Positions 16,491 through 24,642 of a stretch of 64,000 bases of DNA are shown in pieces. The stretch's first letter is position 1, and each line of letters opens with the position of its first letter. The translations under genes were made by a program, and so were the position numbers. The notes under the pieces are model-generated. The model worked only from the letters and a program-made list of their open reading frames with translations, had not been told where the DNA came from and searched no databases. Origin of the DNA: Enterocola sp045654205 (GTDB taxonomy: Bacteria > Bacteroidota > Bacteroidia > Bacteroidales > Paludibacteraceae); contig JAZOMZ010000001.1 of the NCBI GenBank assembly GCA_045654205.1, forward strand, positions 62,001 to 126,000. Direction: 5' to 3'.

Positions 16491-16610
16491 TTTCGATTTT
16501 AAAGGGTGTCTTCTGCGTTATGCTCGCCCTCGAAATCCTCGAGTACTATATGTACACTCCGGTTTCTTAGGCTTCGCAAGCCTTGAATCCACACCTTTAA
16601 AATCAAAATT
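16489..16610 (+). repeat. Structured 3'-end repeat, copy B
   Basis: Starts inside the stop codon of the preceding gene. Core nearly identical to copy A (CTTCTGCGTTA, CGAAATCCTC, CTCCGGTTTCTTAGGCT, CGCAAGCCTTGAAT). The outer arms differ from A (TTTCGATTTTAAAGGGTGT against ACACCTTTAAAATCAAAA) yet pair with each other. The inner loop pairs GTAC/GTAC where A has TTTAC/GTAAA. Confidence 0.75.
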
Positions 16611-16619
16611 ATAGAAAAG

Positions 16620-16662
16620 CAAATCCCTCGGTCACTGATGTGCCACGAGGGATTTACTTTTT
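16620..16662. terminator. Intrinsic terminator between convergent units
   Basis: Stem AAATCCCTCG / CGAGGGATTT with a 15-base loop, followed by ACTTTTTTAC. Lies between the plus-strand T6SS/Ubl operon and aroE on the minus strand. Confidence 0.75.
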
Positions 16663-17447
16663 TACTCACTCCACTTTACGCCTTCCCAGATTTCGTAGGA
16701 TTTTAGGGCTTGGTTTACGAACATTGGCCAACCATTTTGGATGGTGGCACCGCATGTTTCGGCTTGGCGTAGGAACATGGTTTCTATTGGGTTGTATATA
16801 AGGTCATAAACAACGTGGTTTCTTGTAATGCAGTGGTATGGAATATTTGGACATTCCTTCACATTAGGGAAAGTACCCACAGGTGAGGTATTGATAAGTA
16901 TAGTATAATTTTTAATCACCTCTTCTGTAAGGTCTTCGTATGTGAAACCACCTTCAATAGGTTTTCTAGATACAAATTTGTATGCGATACCCATTCTGTC
17001 AAGAGAATAAGCAATCGCTTTGCTAGCGCCACCAGTACCAAGAATCAAAGCATTTTTATGAGTTTCGTTTATTAGAGGTTTAAAAGACTCTGTGAAACCA
17101 TACCAGTCTGAATTATATCCTTTTAGGTATTTACTTCCATCCTCACGGGTTTCCACCTTCACCACATTTACAGCACCCATTGCTTTGGCATGCTCATCAA
17201 GTTCGTCAAGATATGGAATTACAGATTGTTTGTAAGGAATAGTTACATTAAGTCCTACAAGCATAGGGTGTTCTTTTATGATATTAGGAAATTCTGCTAT
17301 GCTTTCAATCTCAAATTTTAGATACTCTGAACGAATGTTTTTTTGAGTAAATCTTTCATTAAAGAAATTTGGAGAAAGAGAATGGCAAAGAGGATTACCT
17401 ATAATACCATATTGTTTAGTTACGTTTTTGTTTATTTTTCTTAACAT
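16662..17447 (-). CDS. aroE: Shikimate dehydrogenase
   Basis: 261 residues, family length. Reduces 3-dehydroshikimate with NADPH in aromatic amino acid synthesis. Seen: substrate-binding SLSPNF (Ser-x-Ser, about residues 24-29), GLNVTIPYKQ with the catalytic Lys near 73, the glycine-rich nucleotide loop GTGGASKA, NTSPVGTFPN and YDLIYNPIETMFL near the C-terminus. The start overlaps the end of the DedA gene by 32 bases, so it is probably translated from the same message. Confidence 0.93.
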   Translation of the reverse strand: MLRKINKNVTKQYGIIGNPLCHSLSPNFFNERFTQKNIRSEYLKFEIESIAEFPNIIKEHPMLVGLNVTIPYKQSVIPYLDELDEHAKAMGAVNVVKVETREDGSKYLKGYNSDWYGFTESFKPLINETHKNALILGTGGASKAIAYSLDRMGIAYKFVSRKPIEGGFTYEDLTEEVIKNYTILINTSPVGTFPNVKECPNIPYHCITRNHVVYDLIYNPIETMFLRQAETCGATIQNGWPMFVNQALKSYEIWEGVKWSE

Positions 17448-18198
17448 AGGCTTTGATTACAAAGTAAATAATTAGAAGAGCAAAAAGAGCCATAATCACA
17501 ACAGAAAGTTCGTGACTATATGCATCAATTAGATCTTGTTGACCTTGTGCAACATAACCCAATATAGCTAGAACGCAGTTCCATGCGCCAGCACCTAAAA
17601 CTGTGAAAATACAGAATGGAACCAAATTCATTTTTGCAAGCCCAGCAGGTATAGAAATAAGTTGTCTAACAGCTGGGATAAGTCTGCCTACAAGAGTAGA
17701 AATCTTACCGTGCTTTACAAAATACTCTTCTGCCTTTTGTATTTTTTCTTTGCTAAGCAAAAGGAAATGACCTATTTTGCTATCTGCAAATTTATAGATT
17801 ACAGGTCTGCCAAGCCATTGGGCTAAAAAGTAATTGATTAATGCCCCGATTAATGCACCAATTGTTCCAAAAAGAATTACTAAATAAATGTTTAGATTGC
17901 TATCTTCTTTGCTGGCAATATATGCAGCTGGAGGAATTACAATCTCAGAAGGGAAGGGAATAAAAGAACTTTCCACAGCCATCAGAGCAGTAATGGTATA
18001 GTAGTTCATATTATTTTCATACCATTTTTCTACTATTTGAATTATACTAGGATTTTCTTCTTCCTCTGCAACTTCTGCTATCGTTGCAGTTTCTGCAATT
18101 TTTACTGTATCTGTTTCTTCTACAATTTTTGTACTATCTTGGCTATATGCACCCATGGCAAATAGCACAACGGCGATTAAACTAATTACTTTTTGCAT
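17416..18198 (-). CDS. DedA family membrane protein with N-terminal signal peptide
   Basis: 260 residues from the ATG at 18198; the frame is open 25 codons further, but those overlap the TPR gene and lack signal character. A signal peptide (QKVISLIAVVLFAMGAYS) and an acidic linker (about 20-60) precede a typical DedA core: FIPFPSEIVIPPAAYIAS, then GRLIPAVRQLISIPAGLAKM, with membrane helices and a basic C-terminus. The family acts in lipid-carrier (undecaprenyl phosphate or phospholipid) translocation. The cleavable-looking N-terminus is unusual for DedA. Neighbours overlap at both ends. Confidence 0.88.
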   Translation of the reverse strand: MQKVISLIAVVLFAMGAYSQDSTKIVEETDTVKIAETATIAEVAEEEENPSIIQIVEKWYENNMNYYTITALMAVESSFIPFPSEIVIPPAAYIASKEDSNLNIYLVILFGTIGALIGALINYFLAQWLGRPVIYKFADSKIGHFLLLSKEKIQKAEEYFVKHGKISTLVGRLIPAVRQLISIPAGLAKMNLVPFCIFTVLGAGAWNCVLAILGYVAQGQQDLIDAYSHELSVVIMALFALLIIYFVIKAYVKKNKQKRN

Positions 18199-19630
18199 TA
18201 TTAAGTGTGTTATAAAATTCTTGTTTTGCTTGTTCGTCTGTTTCCAAATCAAATTCTTTTTGCGCCTCGTCAAAGTTTCCTAAAATTGCATAACATCTAG
18301 ACATAAATATGTGCAGATGATGTACATCAGTATGCTTTTGACTTACCTTAAGAGCTATTTGTAATGCCTTGTTAGGATTGTTAGCATTAAGGTAATACTG
18401 AGCAGTAATCATGTGTATTTGTGGATCATCAGAATCTCTTAAAAGTTCTCTATAAAGCTTATCTGCTTGAGTACGCATACCCTTGTCTTCGCCCAATATT
18501 TTTGCAACAAAAGACTTAAAGAAATGATTATCAGGAGCTAAATTCCAGGATTTAAGAGCAGATCTATATGCCTTTTCTACTTGATTGTCTAATATATAAG
18601 CCACAGATAAAGAATGGTGAATTTCAGGTCTATCTGGAAATTCTTTTATTACCTTATTAAATAAAGTGATAGCCTTTTTAGGCTTATTCATAATAAGATA
18701 ACACTCAGCCTTTATAATTAAAACCTCATAGTCATTAGGATCCAATTTTTCTGCGTCATCTAGATATTTGAGTGCTTTAATAAAATTTCCTTTTACCTTA
18801 TAAACTTTGGCGATATTTTTCAGACATGCCATATTGGTGTCATCTATGGCAAATGCTATATCAAAAGCATTTAAAGCTTCGTCAAAATTGTCATTCCTAG
18901 CCAATAAGTTTCCAAGATTAATCCAAGTGATATTATCATAAGGGTCTTCGTCTAAATAATCTTGTAGCAGTTTTATGCCTTTGTCCAATTCTCCCATTGC
19001 TTCATAACATACGGACAAATTGTTAATAGCTGCCACTTTATGTATAGGGTCGTTGATAATAGCTTTGAGATATTTTATAGAGAATATGTAATCTCCTACG
19101 CTCATACCCATTAGAGCCACATCGTTGTACAAATCGGCTTCTCTGATGTCAGAACTCTCCAAAATTTGGTCAATAATAAGATAAACCTTATCATAATCCC
19201 TTTCCCTTAGAGCTGCCTCCATAATAAGCTTAAGAAGATATTCTCTCAATGTCTCTATATTGTCACTAGTCCTATCCTCGTCGGTTTCATCTTCATCGTT
19301 TTCTGGTTCTTCAATTTCCTCTTTTTCGTTATTGTTATATTCTACAACATCAAACTCCTCTGCAGGAAATTGTTCTTCATATTCTTCTGGTGTAAAACTA
19401 TTATCTAACCATTCATTAAGTTCCTCGTCAATGAAATCGTTGCTTATGCCCATATCTATCAGAGATAGAGTGTATTCTGCCACCTCAATTGTCTCATAGT
19501 TATTTCCAAGAGCATATAGGACATCCAATAACTCCAATAATTCTTTTGTGCTTAGATTATTGACGCCATCCTTTAAATATCTTTTATAGATTTCTTTTTC
19601 TGTTAATTCATTTATCTTTCTGCTCCTCAT
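18182..19630 (-). CDS. Cytoplasmic TPR-repeat protein
   Basis: 482 residues, no signal peptide. A helical N-terminus, a very acidic linker at about 90-125 (EEPENDEDETDEDR), then tandem TPR units across about 130-470 with the usual W/L/G/Y/A/F/A/P spacing (for example AINNLSVCYEAMGELDKGIKLL and NITWINLGNLLARNDNFDEALNAF). A scaffold or assembly factor; substrate unknown. Start overlaps the stop of the upstream permease by 23 bases. Confidence 0.8.
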   Translation of the reverse strand: MRSRKINELTEKEIYKRYLKDGVNNLSTKELLELLDVLYALGNNYETIEVAEYTLSLIDMGISNDFIDEELNEWLDNSFTPEEYEEQFPAEEFDVVEYNNNEKEEIEEPENDEDETDEDRTSDNIETLREYLLKLIMEAALRERDYDKVYLIIDQILESSDIREADLYNDVALMGMSVGDYIFSIKYLKAIINDPIHKVAAINNLSVCYEAMGELDKGIKLLQDYLDEDPYDNITWINLGNLLARNDNFDEALNAFDIAFAIDDTNMACLKNIAKVYKVKGNFIKALKYLDDAEKLDPNDYEVLIIKAECYLIMNKPKKAITLFNKVIKEFPDRPEIHHSLSVAYILDNQVEKAYRSALKSWNLAPDNHFFKSFVAKILGEDKGMRTQADKLYRELLRDSDDPQIHMITAQYYLNANNPNKALQIALKVSQKHTDVHHLHIFMSRCYAILGNFDEAQKEFDLETDEQAKQEFYNTLNNAKSN

Positions 19631-20708
19631 TTTTCGTTACTCCTTTCTTTAATACATAATACTCATAGTAAGAAACTATAAGTGTAGTAATAGGTAGAGC
19701 AATAATCATGCCTAAAATTCCAAACAATGCTCCCCATATAGACAATGATAATAAAATAACAGCAGGATTTAGTCCTGTGGCATCACCCATAATTTTAGGA
19801 ACCAATACAGCGTCAATAATTATCTGTATAATGATAAATGCCAAAACAATATATAAGACATAAAGTCCAAAGTTATTTCCATATTGAGCCGATTGCACAA
19901 GTGCAACAAATACTGCAGGGATAATACCCAATGTGTGCATATAAGGAATCATATGTAGTACCGCTATAAGTAGGCCAAGGCCAATAGCCATCTCTAGTCC
20001 AATAATGCTAAATGCTATAGCAAACAATGTTCCTACAATAATAGAGATTAATGCCTGTTTTCTGAAATATGTGTTCATATATTTACTCATATCTCCGATA
20101 AGTTTTACAGAAAAATCTCTGTATTTAGTAGGCACGTATTTATTCCATTTGTCAGAAAGATTGTCAAAATCTTTCATTATAAAAAACAGATATAGTGTAA
20201 ACAAAAATAGTATAATAGCACCTGCTACATACCTTAGTGATGCAGAAACGACTTTGAAAGCCTGTGGAATAAGGTCGCTAAAAAACTCATCATATGTAAA
20301 TTGCTGTAGCCACTCATTTATATTAATAGAAGCAAGAAATTTTTCTAAATGTGGTCTTATAACCTCTGGATATGTAGATGTGTTGTGTTTAGAAATAAAT
20401 TGTTGTGCTAAAATTTCTATATCTGCCAGTTCTTTACTTAAACTATTCAGAATAAAGTAAATAAAACCAGATATCAGTCCTAATAGTAATATTAAAACTA
20501 TAATAACAGAGAGTGTTCTATTCTTAATTTTTATTTTTTTCTGAAAAAAATTTACAAATGGATTAAGCATATATGCCACAAACCATGCAGCCACAAAAGG
20601 CAGTAAAATATCTCCCAATGTGTAAATGGCGTAGATTAAGAGTGAAAATATGCTCAATCTTATTATCAGTCTAACTGTAGAATCTAGTGTAAATGGCTTA
20701 TCAAACAT
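19608..20708 (-). CDS. AI-2E family transporter (PerM-like)
   Basis: 366 residues with about eight membrane helices. The start FTLDSTVRLIIRLSIFSLLIYAIYTLGDILLPFVAAWFVAYMLNP and the C-terminal segments GLLIAVLHMIPYMHTLGIIPAVFV and GLNPAVILLSLSIWGALFGILGMIIALPI are characteristic of the family. The substrate cannot be told from sequence; members include autoinducer-2 exporters and Na+/H+ antiporters. First gene of the minus-strand unit permease-TPR-DedA-aroE, driven from the palindromic promoter next to it. Confidence 0.88.
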   Translation of the reverse strand: MFDKPFTLDSTVRLIIRLSIFSLLIYAIYTLGDILLPFVAAWFVAYMLNPFVNFFQKKIKIKNRTLSVIIVLILLLGLISGFIYFILNSLSKELADIEILAQQFISKHNTSTYPEVIRPHLEKFLASININEWLQQFTYDEFFSDLIPQAFKVVSASLRYVAGAIILFLFTLYLFFIMKDFDNLSDKWNKYVPTKYRDFSVKLIGDMSKYMNTYFRKQALISIIVGTLFAIAFSIIGLEMAIGLGLLIAVLHMIPYMHTLGIIPAVFVALVQSAQYGNNFGLYVLYIVLAFIIIQIIIDAVLVPKIMGDATGLNPAVILLSLSIWGALFGILGMIIALPITTLIVSYYEYYVLKKGVTKNEEQKDK

Positions 20709-20770
20709 TTGCGAACTAAATTAAAAATGTTTACTTTTGCAAAAGTAATTAATTAAGGTAGTTTATACAA
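20708..20770. promoter_or_regulatory. Symmetric bidirectional promoter
   Basis: TACTTTTGCAAAAGTA (20732-20747) is a perfect palindrome that gives a -7 element TACTTTTG on each strand. Plus: TTTG at 20708-20711, 20-base spacer, -7 at 20732-20739. Minus: TTG (CAA at 20768-20770), 20-base spacer, -7 at 20747-20740. Both fit the Bacteroidota promoter and face the two divergent genes. Confidence 0.75.
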
Positions 20771-20775
20771 TTTTT

Positions 20776-21417
20776 ATGGATAAAAATTCGTTAATACAAG
20801 AGATAAAAAACGATTTAAATTCTATTAAAAAACAAGTTGAAGTCACCTTGGCTAAACTTGAAGTGCTTGAAGCGTTGTACAAGTTGGATGTAGTAAAAGT
20901 AGGGACGCTTGATTCAAGCGTCCACGATTCTGAATCGCAAGCTGTTGAGTTAGGAATTAGTAGTGAGGACGTACTGTTGAATGTCAGTGAAAAATTAGAA
21001 GTTAAAGAGCCTATTGTTGAGCCAGAACCAGAGCCTATTGTAGAACCAGCACCAGTTGTAGAGTCTGAACCTGCCATAGAACCAGAACCAGAGTTAGAGC
21101 AAGAAGAAGTTGAAGTAGAAGTAGAACCAACTCCTAACTCCTCACACCTCACTCCTAACTGCGAAGTTGCGACCCCTAACTGTGAAACACCAGTGGAACT
21201 TCGCAATCTAATGTCAATCATAGGGCTCAACGACCGTTTCCGTTTCCGTCACGACTTGTTCTCTGATAGCAACGATTTGTTTAAAGAAACCATAGAAATA
21301 TTAAACACAATAGAAAACTTTGACAAAGCAGTAGACTATCTTCAAGACAAATTTAAATGGAACGAAGAAGATGCTACTGTAGTGTATTTCTATGAAATTA
21401 TAAAACCAAAATTCTAG
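20776..21417 (+). CDS. Bacteroidota conserved protein with Pro/Glu-rich linker
   Basis: 213 residues, no known function. Short N-terminal coiled coil (about 1-35), a low-complexity centre rich in Glu-Pro and Val (about 75-120) followed by TPNSSHLTPNCEVATPNCETP, and a compact C-terminal domain (about 137-213: LMSIIGLNDRFRFRHDLF, then FDKAVDYLQDKFKW) that I believe is conserved in Bacteroidales. The linker carries two repeat intrusions: a REP-like palindrome read as VGTLDSSVHDS and TCCTAAC heptamers read as TPNS. Stop is 4 bases before rsmI. Confidence 0.65.
   Translation: MDKNSLIQEIKNDLNSIKKQVEVTLAKLEVLEALYKLDVVKVGTLDSSVHDSESQAVELGISSEDVLLNVSEKLEVKEPIVEPEPEPIVEPAPVVESEPAIEPEPELEQEEVEVEVEPTPNSSHLTPNCEVATPNCETPVELRNLMSIIGLNDRFRFRHDLFSDSNDLFKETIEILNTIENFDKAVDYLQDKFKWNEEDATVVYFYEIIKPKF
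20903..20923. repeat. REP-like palindrome inside a coding region
   Basis: GGACGCTTGA, a single T, then TCAAGCGTCC: a 10-bp perfect stem with a 1-base loop, followed at once by GATTC/GAATC. In frame within the variable linker of the host gene. Confidence 0.75.
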
Positions 21418-21421
21418 TAGA

Positions 21422-22096
21422 ATGAAACTTTATATAGTTCCCACTCCCATAGGAAATCTAGAAGACATGACTTTTCGTGCCATCAAGGTGCTAAAGGAAG
21501 TGGATTTTATACTGGCAGAAGATACTAGAACATCATCTGTTCTGTTAAAACACTTTGGTATAGATAATAAACTATGGGCACATCACAAATTCAATGAGCA
21601 TCAGTCAACCCAATCTGTAATAGAACATTTAAAGGCGGGGCAAATAGGTGCAGTAATTTCTGATGCGGGAACTCCGGGACTTTCAGATCCTGGCTTTTTG
21701 GTGGTGAGAGAGTGTGTAAATAATGGAATAGAAGTAGAATGTCTTCCAGGTGCTACTGCGGCTATTCCTGCTCTTGTAAACTCAGGTCTGCCAATGGATA
21801 GATTTTGCTTTGAAGGTTTTCTGCCACAGAAAAAAGGTAGAAATACTCGCCTTACAGCACTTCAAGAAGAAACTCGCACTATGGTGTTTTATGAGTCTCC
21901 ATATCGTGTGCTTAAAACATTGAAACAATTTGCAGAATTCTTTGGAGAAGAGAGACTTGCATCAGCTTCTCGTGAGATTTCTAAATTACATAACCAAACG
22001 GTTCATGGGACGTTAGCCGAACTTGTAGAGCATTTTACCAAAACAGAACCAAGAGGGGAGTTTGTTCTAGTTGTAGCAGGGTGTGATAAAAATTAA
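21422..22096 (+). CDS. rsmI: 16S rRNA (cytidine1402-2'-O)-methyltransferase
   Basis: 224 residues; methylates C1402 in the decoding centre using SAM. Seen: VPTPIGNLEDMTFRAI at the N-terminus, LAEDTRTSSVLLKHFGI, SDAGTPGLSDPGF (about 80-92) and the late FYESPYRVLKTL. It lacks the extra C-terminal domain of the 286-residue E. coli enzyme, so it is a short form. Downstream of and nearly touching the linker-protein gene, so the two are probably co-transcribed. Confidence 0.93.
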   Translation: MKLYIVPTPIGNLEDMTFRAIKVLKEVDFILAEDTRTSSVLLKHFGIDNKLWAHHKFNEHQSTQSVIEHLKAGQIGAVISDAGTPGLSDPGFLVVRECVNNGIEVECLPGATAAIPALVNSGLPMDRFCFEGFLPQKKGRNTRLTALQEETRTMVFYESPYRVLKTLKQFAEFFGEERLASASREISKLHNQTVHGTLAELVEHFTKTEPRGEFVLVVAGCDKN

Positions 22097-22123
22097 AACA
22101 ATAAATATTTAACAATTTATATT

Positions 22124-22975
22124 ATGAAAAAACTTACAATTTTATCAGTTTTAGCAATGGCTTTAGCCTTTACTTCTTGTGACTTTGAAACTCAAGCGTT
22201 CAAGGATATGCGTAATCAACGCGACTCTATTCAATATCTACAACAAACTCAATTGGATGAGTTATTAGGTTATATGGATATTGTTCAAGAGGTTGATTCT
22301 AGTTTTGAAGCTATTCGTGAATCACAAAACCTACTTTCTATGGTTCCAGCAGACGGTGAAGGTTCACAAAGTGTAAAACAAAGAGTACAAGAAAATATTT
22401 CTATGATTAGCAACCTTTTAGCGGACAATAATGCTAAAATTGCAGAACTTGAAGAAAGACTAAACGAAAGTGATCTTAAAAATACTAAGTTCCAAAAAAC
22501 AATCAATCGTCTTAAAAAAGACTTAAAAGCTAAAAACGAAGAAATTACTAAATTATACAAAGATTTAGAAACTAAAAACTTTAAAATAGATAGCTTATTG
22601 GTTGAAAATCAATTAGTTGGTCAACGTGCAGCAGAACTTACAGCACTTTCAGAAGCTCAACAAGCTCAACTTAATGCACAAGATATTGCTCTTCATACAG
22701 CATACTTCTTTATGGGTACTCGTAAAGAACTTAAAGCTAACGAGATCAACGTAAAAGACAGAGATTCTGGTTATAAAACATCATTATTTACTCCTATTGA
22801 TGTTCGCACATTTGATCGCCTAGAAACAGGTTCTAAATCTGCAAAAATCTTAACCAAACACCCAGAAAACTCATACGAATTAGTTCGTGACGAAAACAAA
22901 ATCTACACTCTAGTTATCAAAAATCCAACAGAGTTCTGGAATGCGTCTAAATATCTTATAATACAGGTTAAATAA
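22124..22975 (+). CDS. Coiled-coil lipoprotein
   Basis: 283 residues. Signal peptide with lipobox FTSC (Cys19), then a long coiled coil (about 25-185, e.g. KIAELEERLNESDLKNTKFQKT split by short breaks) and a small C-terminal domain (about 190-283) rich in beta strands (ELVRDENKIYTLVIKNP). No specific function; a periplasmic scaffold is plausible. Codon use is like that of highly expressed genes. The next gene starts immediately after its stop. Confidence 0.7.
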   Translation: MKKLTILSVLAMALAFTSCDFETQAFKDMRNQRDSIQYLQQTQLDELLGYMDIVQEVDSSFEAIRESQNLLSMVPADGEGSQSVKQRVQENISMISNLLADNNAKIAELEERLNESDLKNTKFQKTINRLKKDLKAKNEEITKLYKDLETKNFKIDSLLVENQLVGQRAAELTALSEAQQAQLNAQDIALHTAYFFMGTRKELKANEINVKDRDSGYKTSLFTPIDVRTFDRLETGSKSAKILTKHPENSYELVRDENKIYTLVIKNPTEFWNASKYLIIQVK

Positions 22976-23674
22976 TTGTATAAAAACATTTTTATAGACT
23001 TAGATAATACGCTTTGGGACTTTCAAACAAATTCAAAGAACGTCCTGAGCGTATTATTTTATAGGTATGGATTAGATAAATATTTCAAAGACTTTGACGA
23101 GTACTTTAAAATATACAGTGAGCATAATGACTACCTTTGGGAACAATATGCTCTAAACAAGATTAACAAGGATGAACTTAACAAGGAGCGTTTTGCTTAT
23201 CCTTTATGGCAAAAAAATCTAGATTTGCCCGAAGTGGAAGAGGGTATGCAAGAGAATTATTTGCCACTTCTTTCTGAACAAAAAGTTCTTATCCCCGATT
23301 GTATAGAAACTCTGGAATATTTAAAAAATAGGGGATACAAATTATATCTTGTATCCAATGGTTTTGTAGAAATACAGCACAAAAAACTCTCTGGAGCAGG
23401 ACTTTACAAATATTTTGATAAACTCTTCTTTTCAGAAGAAATAAAGGCGCACAAACCAAGTAAGGTGTTTTTTGATACTGCTATAAAATCTACAAATTCC
23501 AAGAAAAAAGAATCCATTGTAATAGGCGACAATTTCTTGGCGGATATAGAAGGAGCAAAAAATGCGGGATTAGCGCAGATTTGGTTTTGTCTTTCTGGTA
23601 GTATTCCTACAGAATTACCTTTTCAACCCACATGCGTAATAAAAACCTTAAAAGAACTTCAAAATATCTTATGA
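22976..23674 (+). CDS. HAD-superfamily hydrolase, YjjG type
   Basis: 232 residues. Motif I DLDNTLWDF (residues 8-16, nucleophile Asp8), motif II around LVSNGF, motif III Lys in HKPSKVFF, motif IV GDNFLADIEGAKNAG. Likely a nucleotide or sugar phosphatase like YjjG. The start is a TTG directly after the preceding TAA (no gap); no ATG precedes motif I in this frame, so TTG initiation with translational coupling is the best reading. Overlaps tatD by ATGA. Confidence 0.88.
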   Translation: MYKNIFIDLDNTLWDFQTNSKNVLSVLFYRYGLDKYFKDFDEYFKIYSEHNDYLWEQYALNKINKDELNKERFAYPLWQKNLDLPEVEEGMQENYLPLLSEQKVLIPDCIETLEYLKNRGYKLYLVSNGFVEIQHKKLSGAGLYKYFDKLFFSEEIKAHKPSKVFFDTAIKSTNSKKKESIVIGDNFLADIEGAKNAGLAQIWFCLSGSIPTELPFQPTCVIKTLKELQNIL

Positions 23675-24432
23675 TAGATACTCATGCACATATTTACGGT
23701 AGTGAATTTGCCTTAGAACAAGCAGAATTAGTTCAACGTTGCAAGGATGCAGGTGTAAGCCATGTTATCTTGCCAAATGTGGATGAGGAGTCGCTTGCAG
23801 AGATAAAGCTTTTTCACGAAAAGTTTCCAGATTTTACATCTATGATGGTGGGCATACACCCAACAAGTATAGGCGAAGATTATCAAAGATTATTAGATTT
23901 ATTTGACGCTGAGGTTTCAACAGGAAAGTATATCGCCATAGGTGAAACTGGATTAGACCTTTATTGGGATAAAACATTTTTAGAACAACAGAAAATATCA
24001 TTTGAACACCATATAGATGTGGCAATAGACAGAGATTTGCCAATTTGCATACACTGTAGAGAATCGTATGCGGAAATTATAGATAGTCTAAAGAAATTTA
24101 AAGGTAAACCGCTCAGAGGGGTTGTTCATGCATTTAGTTTATATCCAGAAAATGCTCGTCAGTACCTAGCATTAGGCGATTTCTACTTTGGTTTAGGAGG
24201 AGTAATTACATACAAAAATGCCAAGTTTCCAGAAAGGCTTGGTGAACTTCCGCTAGATAGAATTTTGCTAGAGACAGACTCTCCATATCTTACTCCTGTA
24301 CCTCATAGAGGAAAAAGAAATGAACCTTCATATTTGATACACATAGCAGAAAAATTAGCTCAAATTTATGGGGTAACATCAGAAGAAATAAAAAATATCA
24401 CCTCAGAAAATGCTAAAAGATTATTTTTTTAG
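23671..24432 (+). CDS. tatD: TatD-type metal-dependent DNase
   Basis: 253 residues from the ATG at 23671, which overlaps the HAD stop; an in-frame ATG 39 bases upstream gives an implausible basic leader. Metal ligands are visible: DTHAHI (His4 and His6), GETGLD with Glu, CRES with His upstream, VVHAFS, and ETDSPYLTP with the late Asp. Members are 3'-5' exonucleases or deoxyribonucleases of repair and quality control. End of a four-gene run from rsmI. Confidence 0.92.
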   Translation: MIDTHAHIYGSEFALEQAELVQRCKDAGVSHVILPNVDEESLAEIKLFHEKFPDFTSMMVGIHPTSIGEDYQRLLDLFDAEVSTGKYIAIGETGLDLYWDKTFLEQQKISFEHHIDVAIDRDLPICIHCRESYAEIIDSLKKFKGKPLRGVVHAFSLYPENARQYLALGDFYFGLGGVITYKNAKFPERLGELPLDRILLETDSPYLTPVPHRGKRNEPSYLIHIAEKLAQIYGVTSEEIKNITSENAKRLFF

Positions 24433-24642
24433 CGTTAAGAGGTAAAGTTTTTTGTTAAATTTTGTGTAATATCCGTACTTTTTTTGTACCTTGCACTCGT
24501 TTTAATAGGTTTGGTATGTTTTGTTGATTAACTAAACGCCTAATTACTTAACAACTAAATAACTAAAACCCTAAACGACTAAATAAATTAACAAATAATC
24601 ATAATTAATTAACTAACAATATTCATTAAAAATTAAAGTAAC

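Noticed and set aside
20763..21230. 155-codon antisense frame opposite the Pro/Glu-rich linker
   Set aside because: Ser/Gly/Thr low complexity that is the complement of GAA/CCA-rich coding sequence; not a gene.
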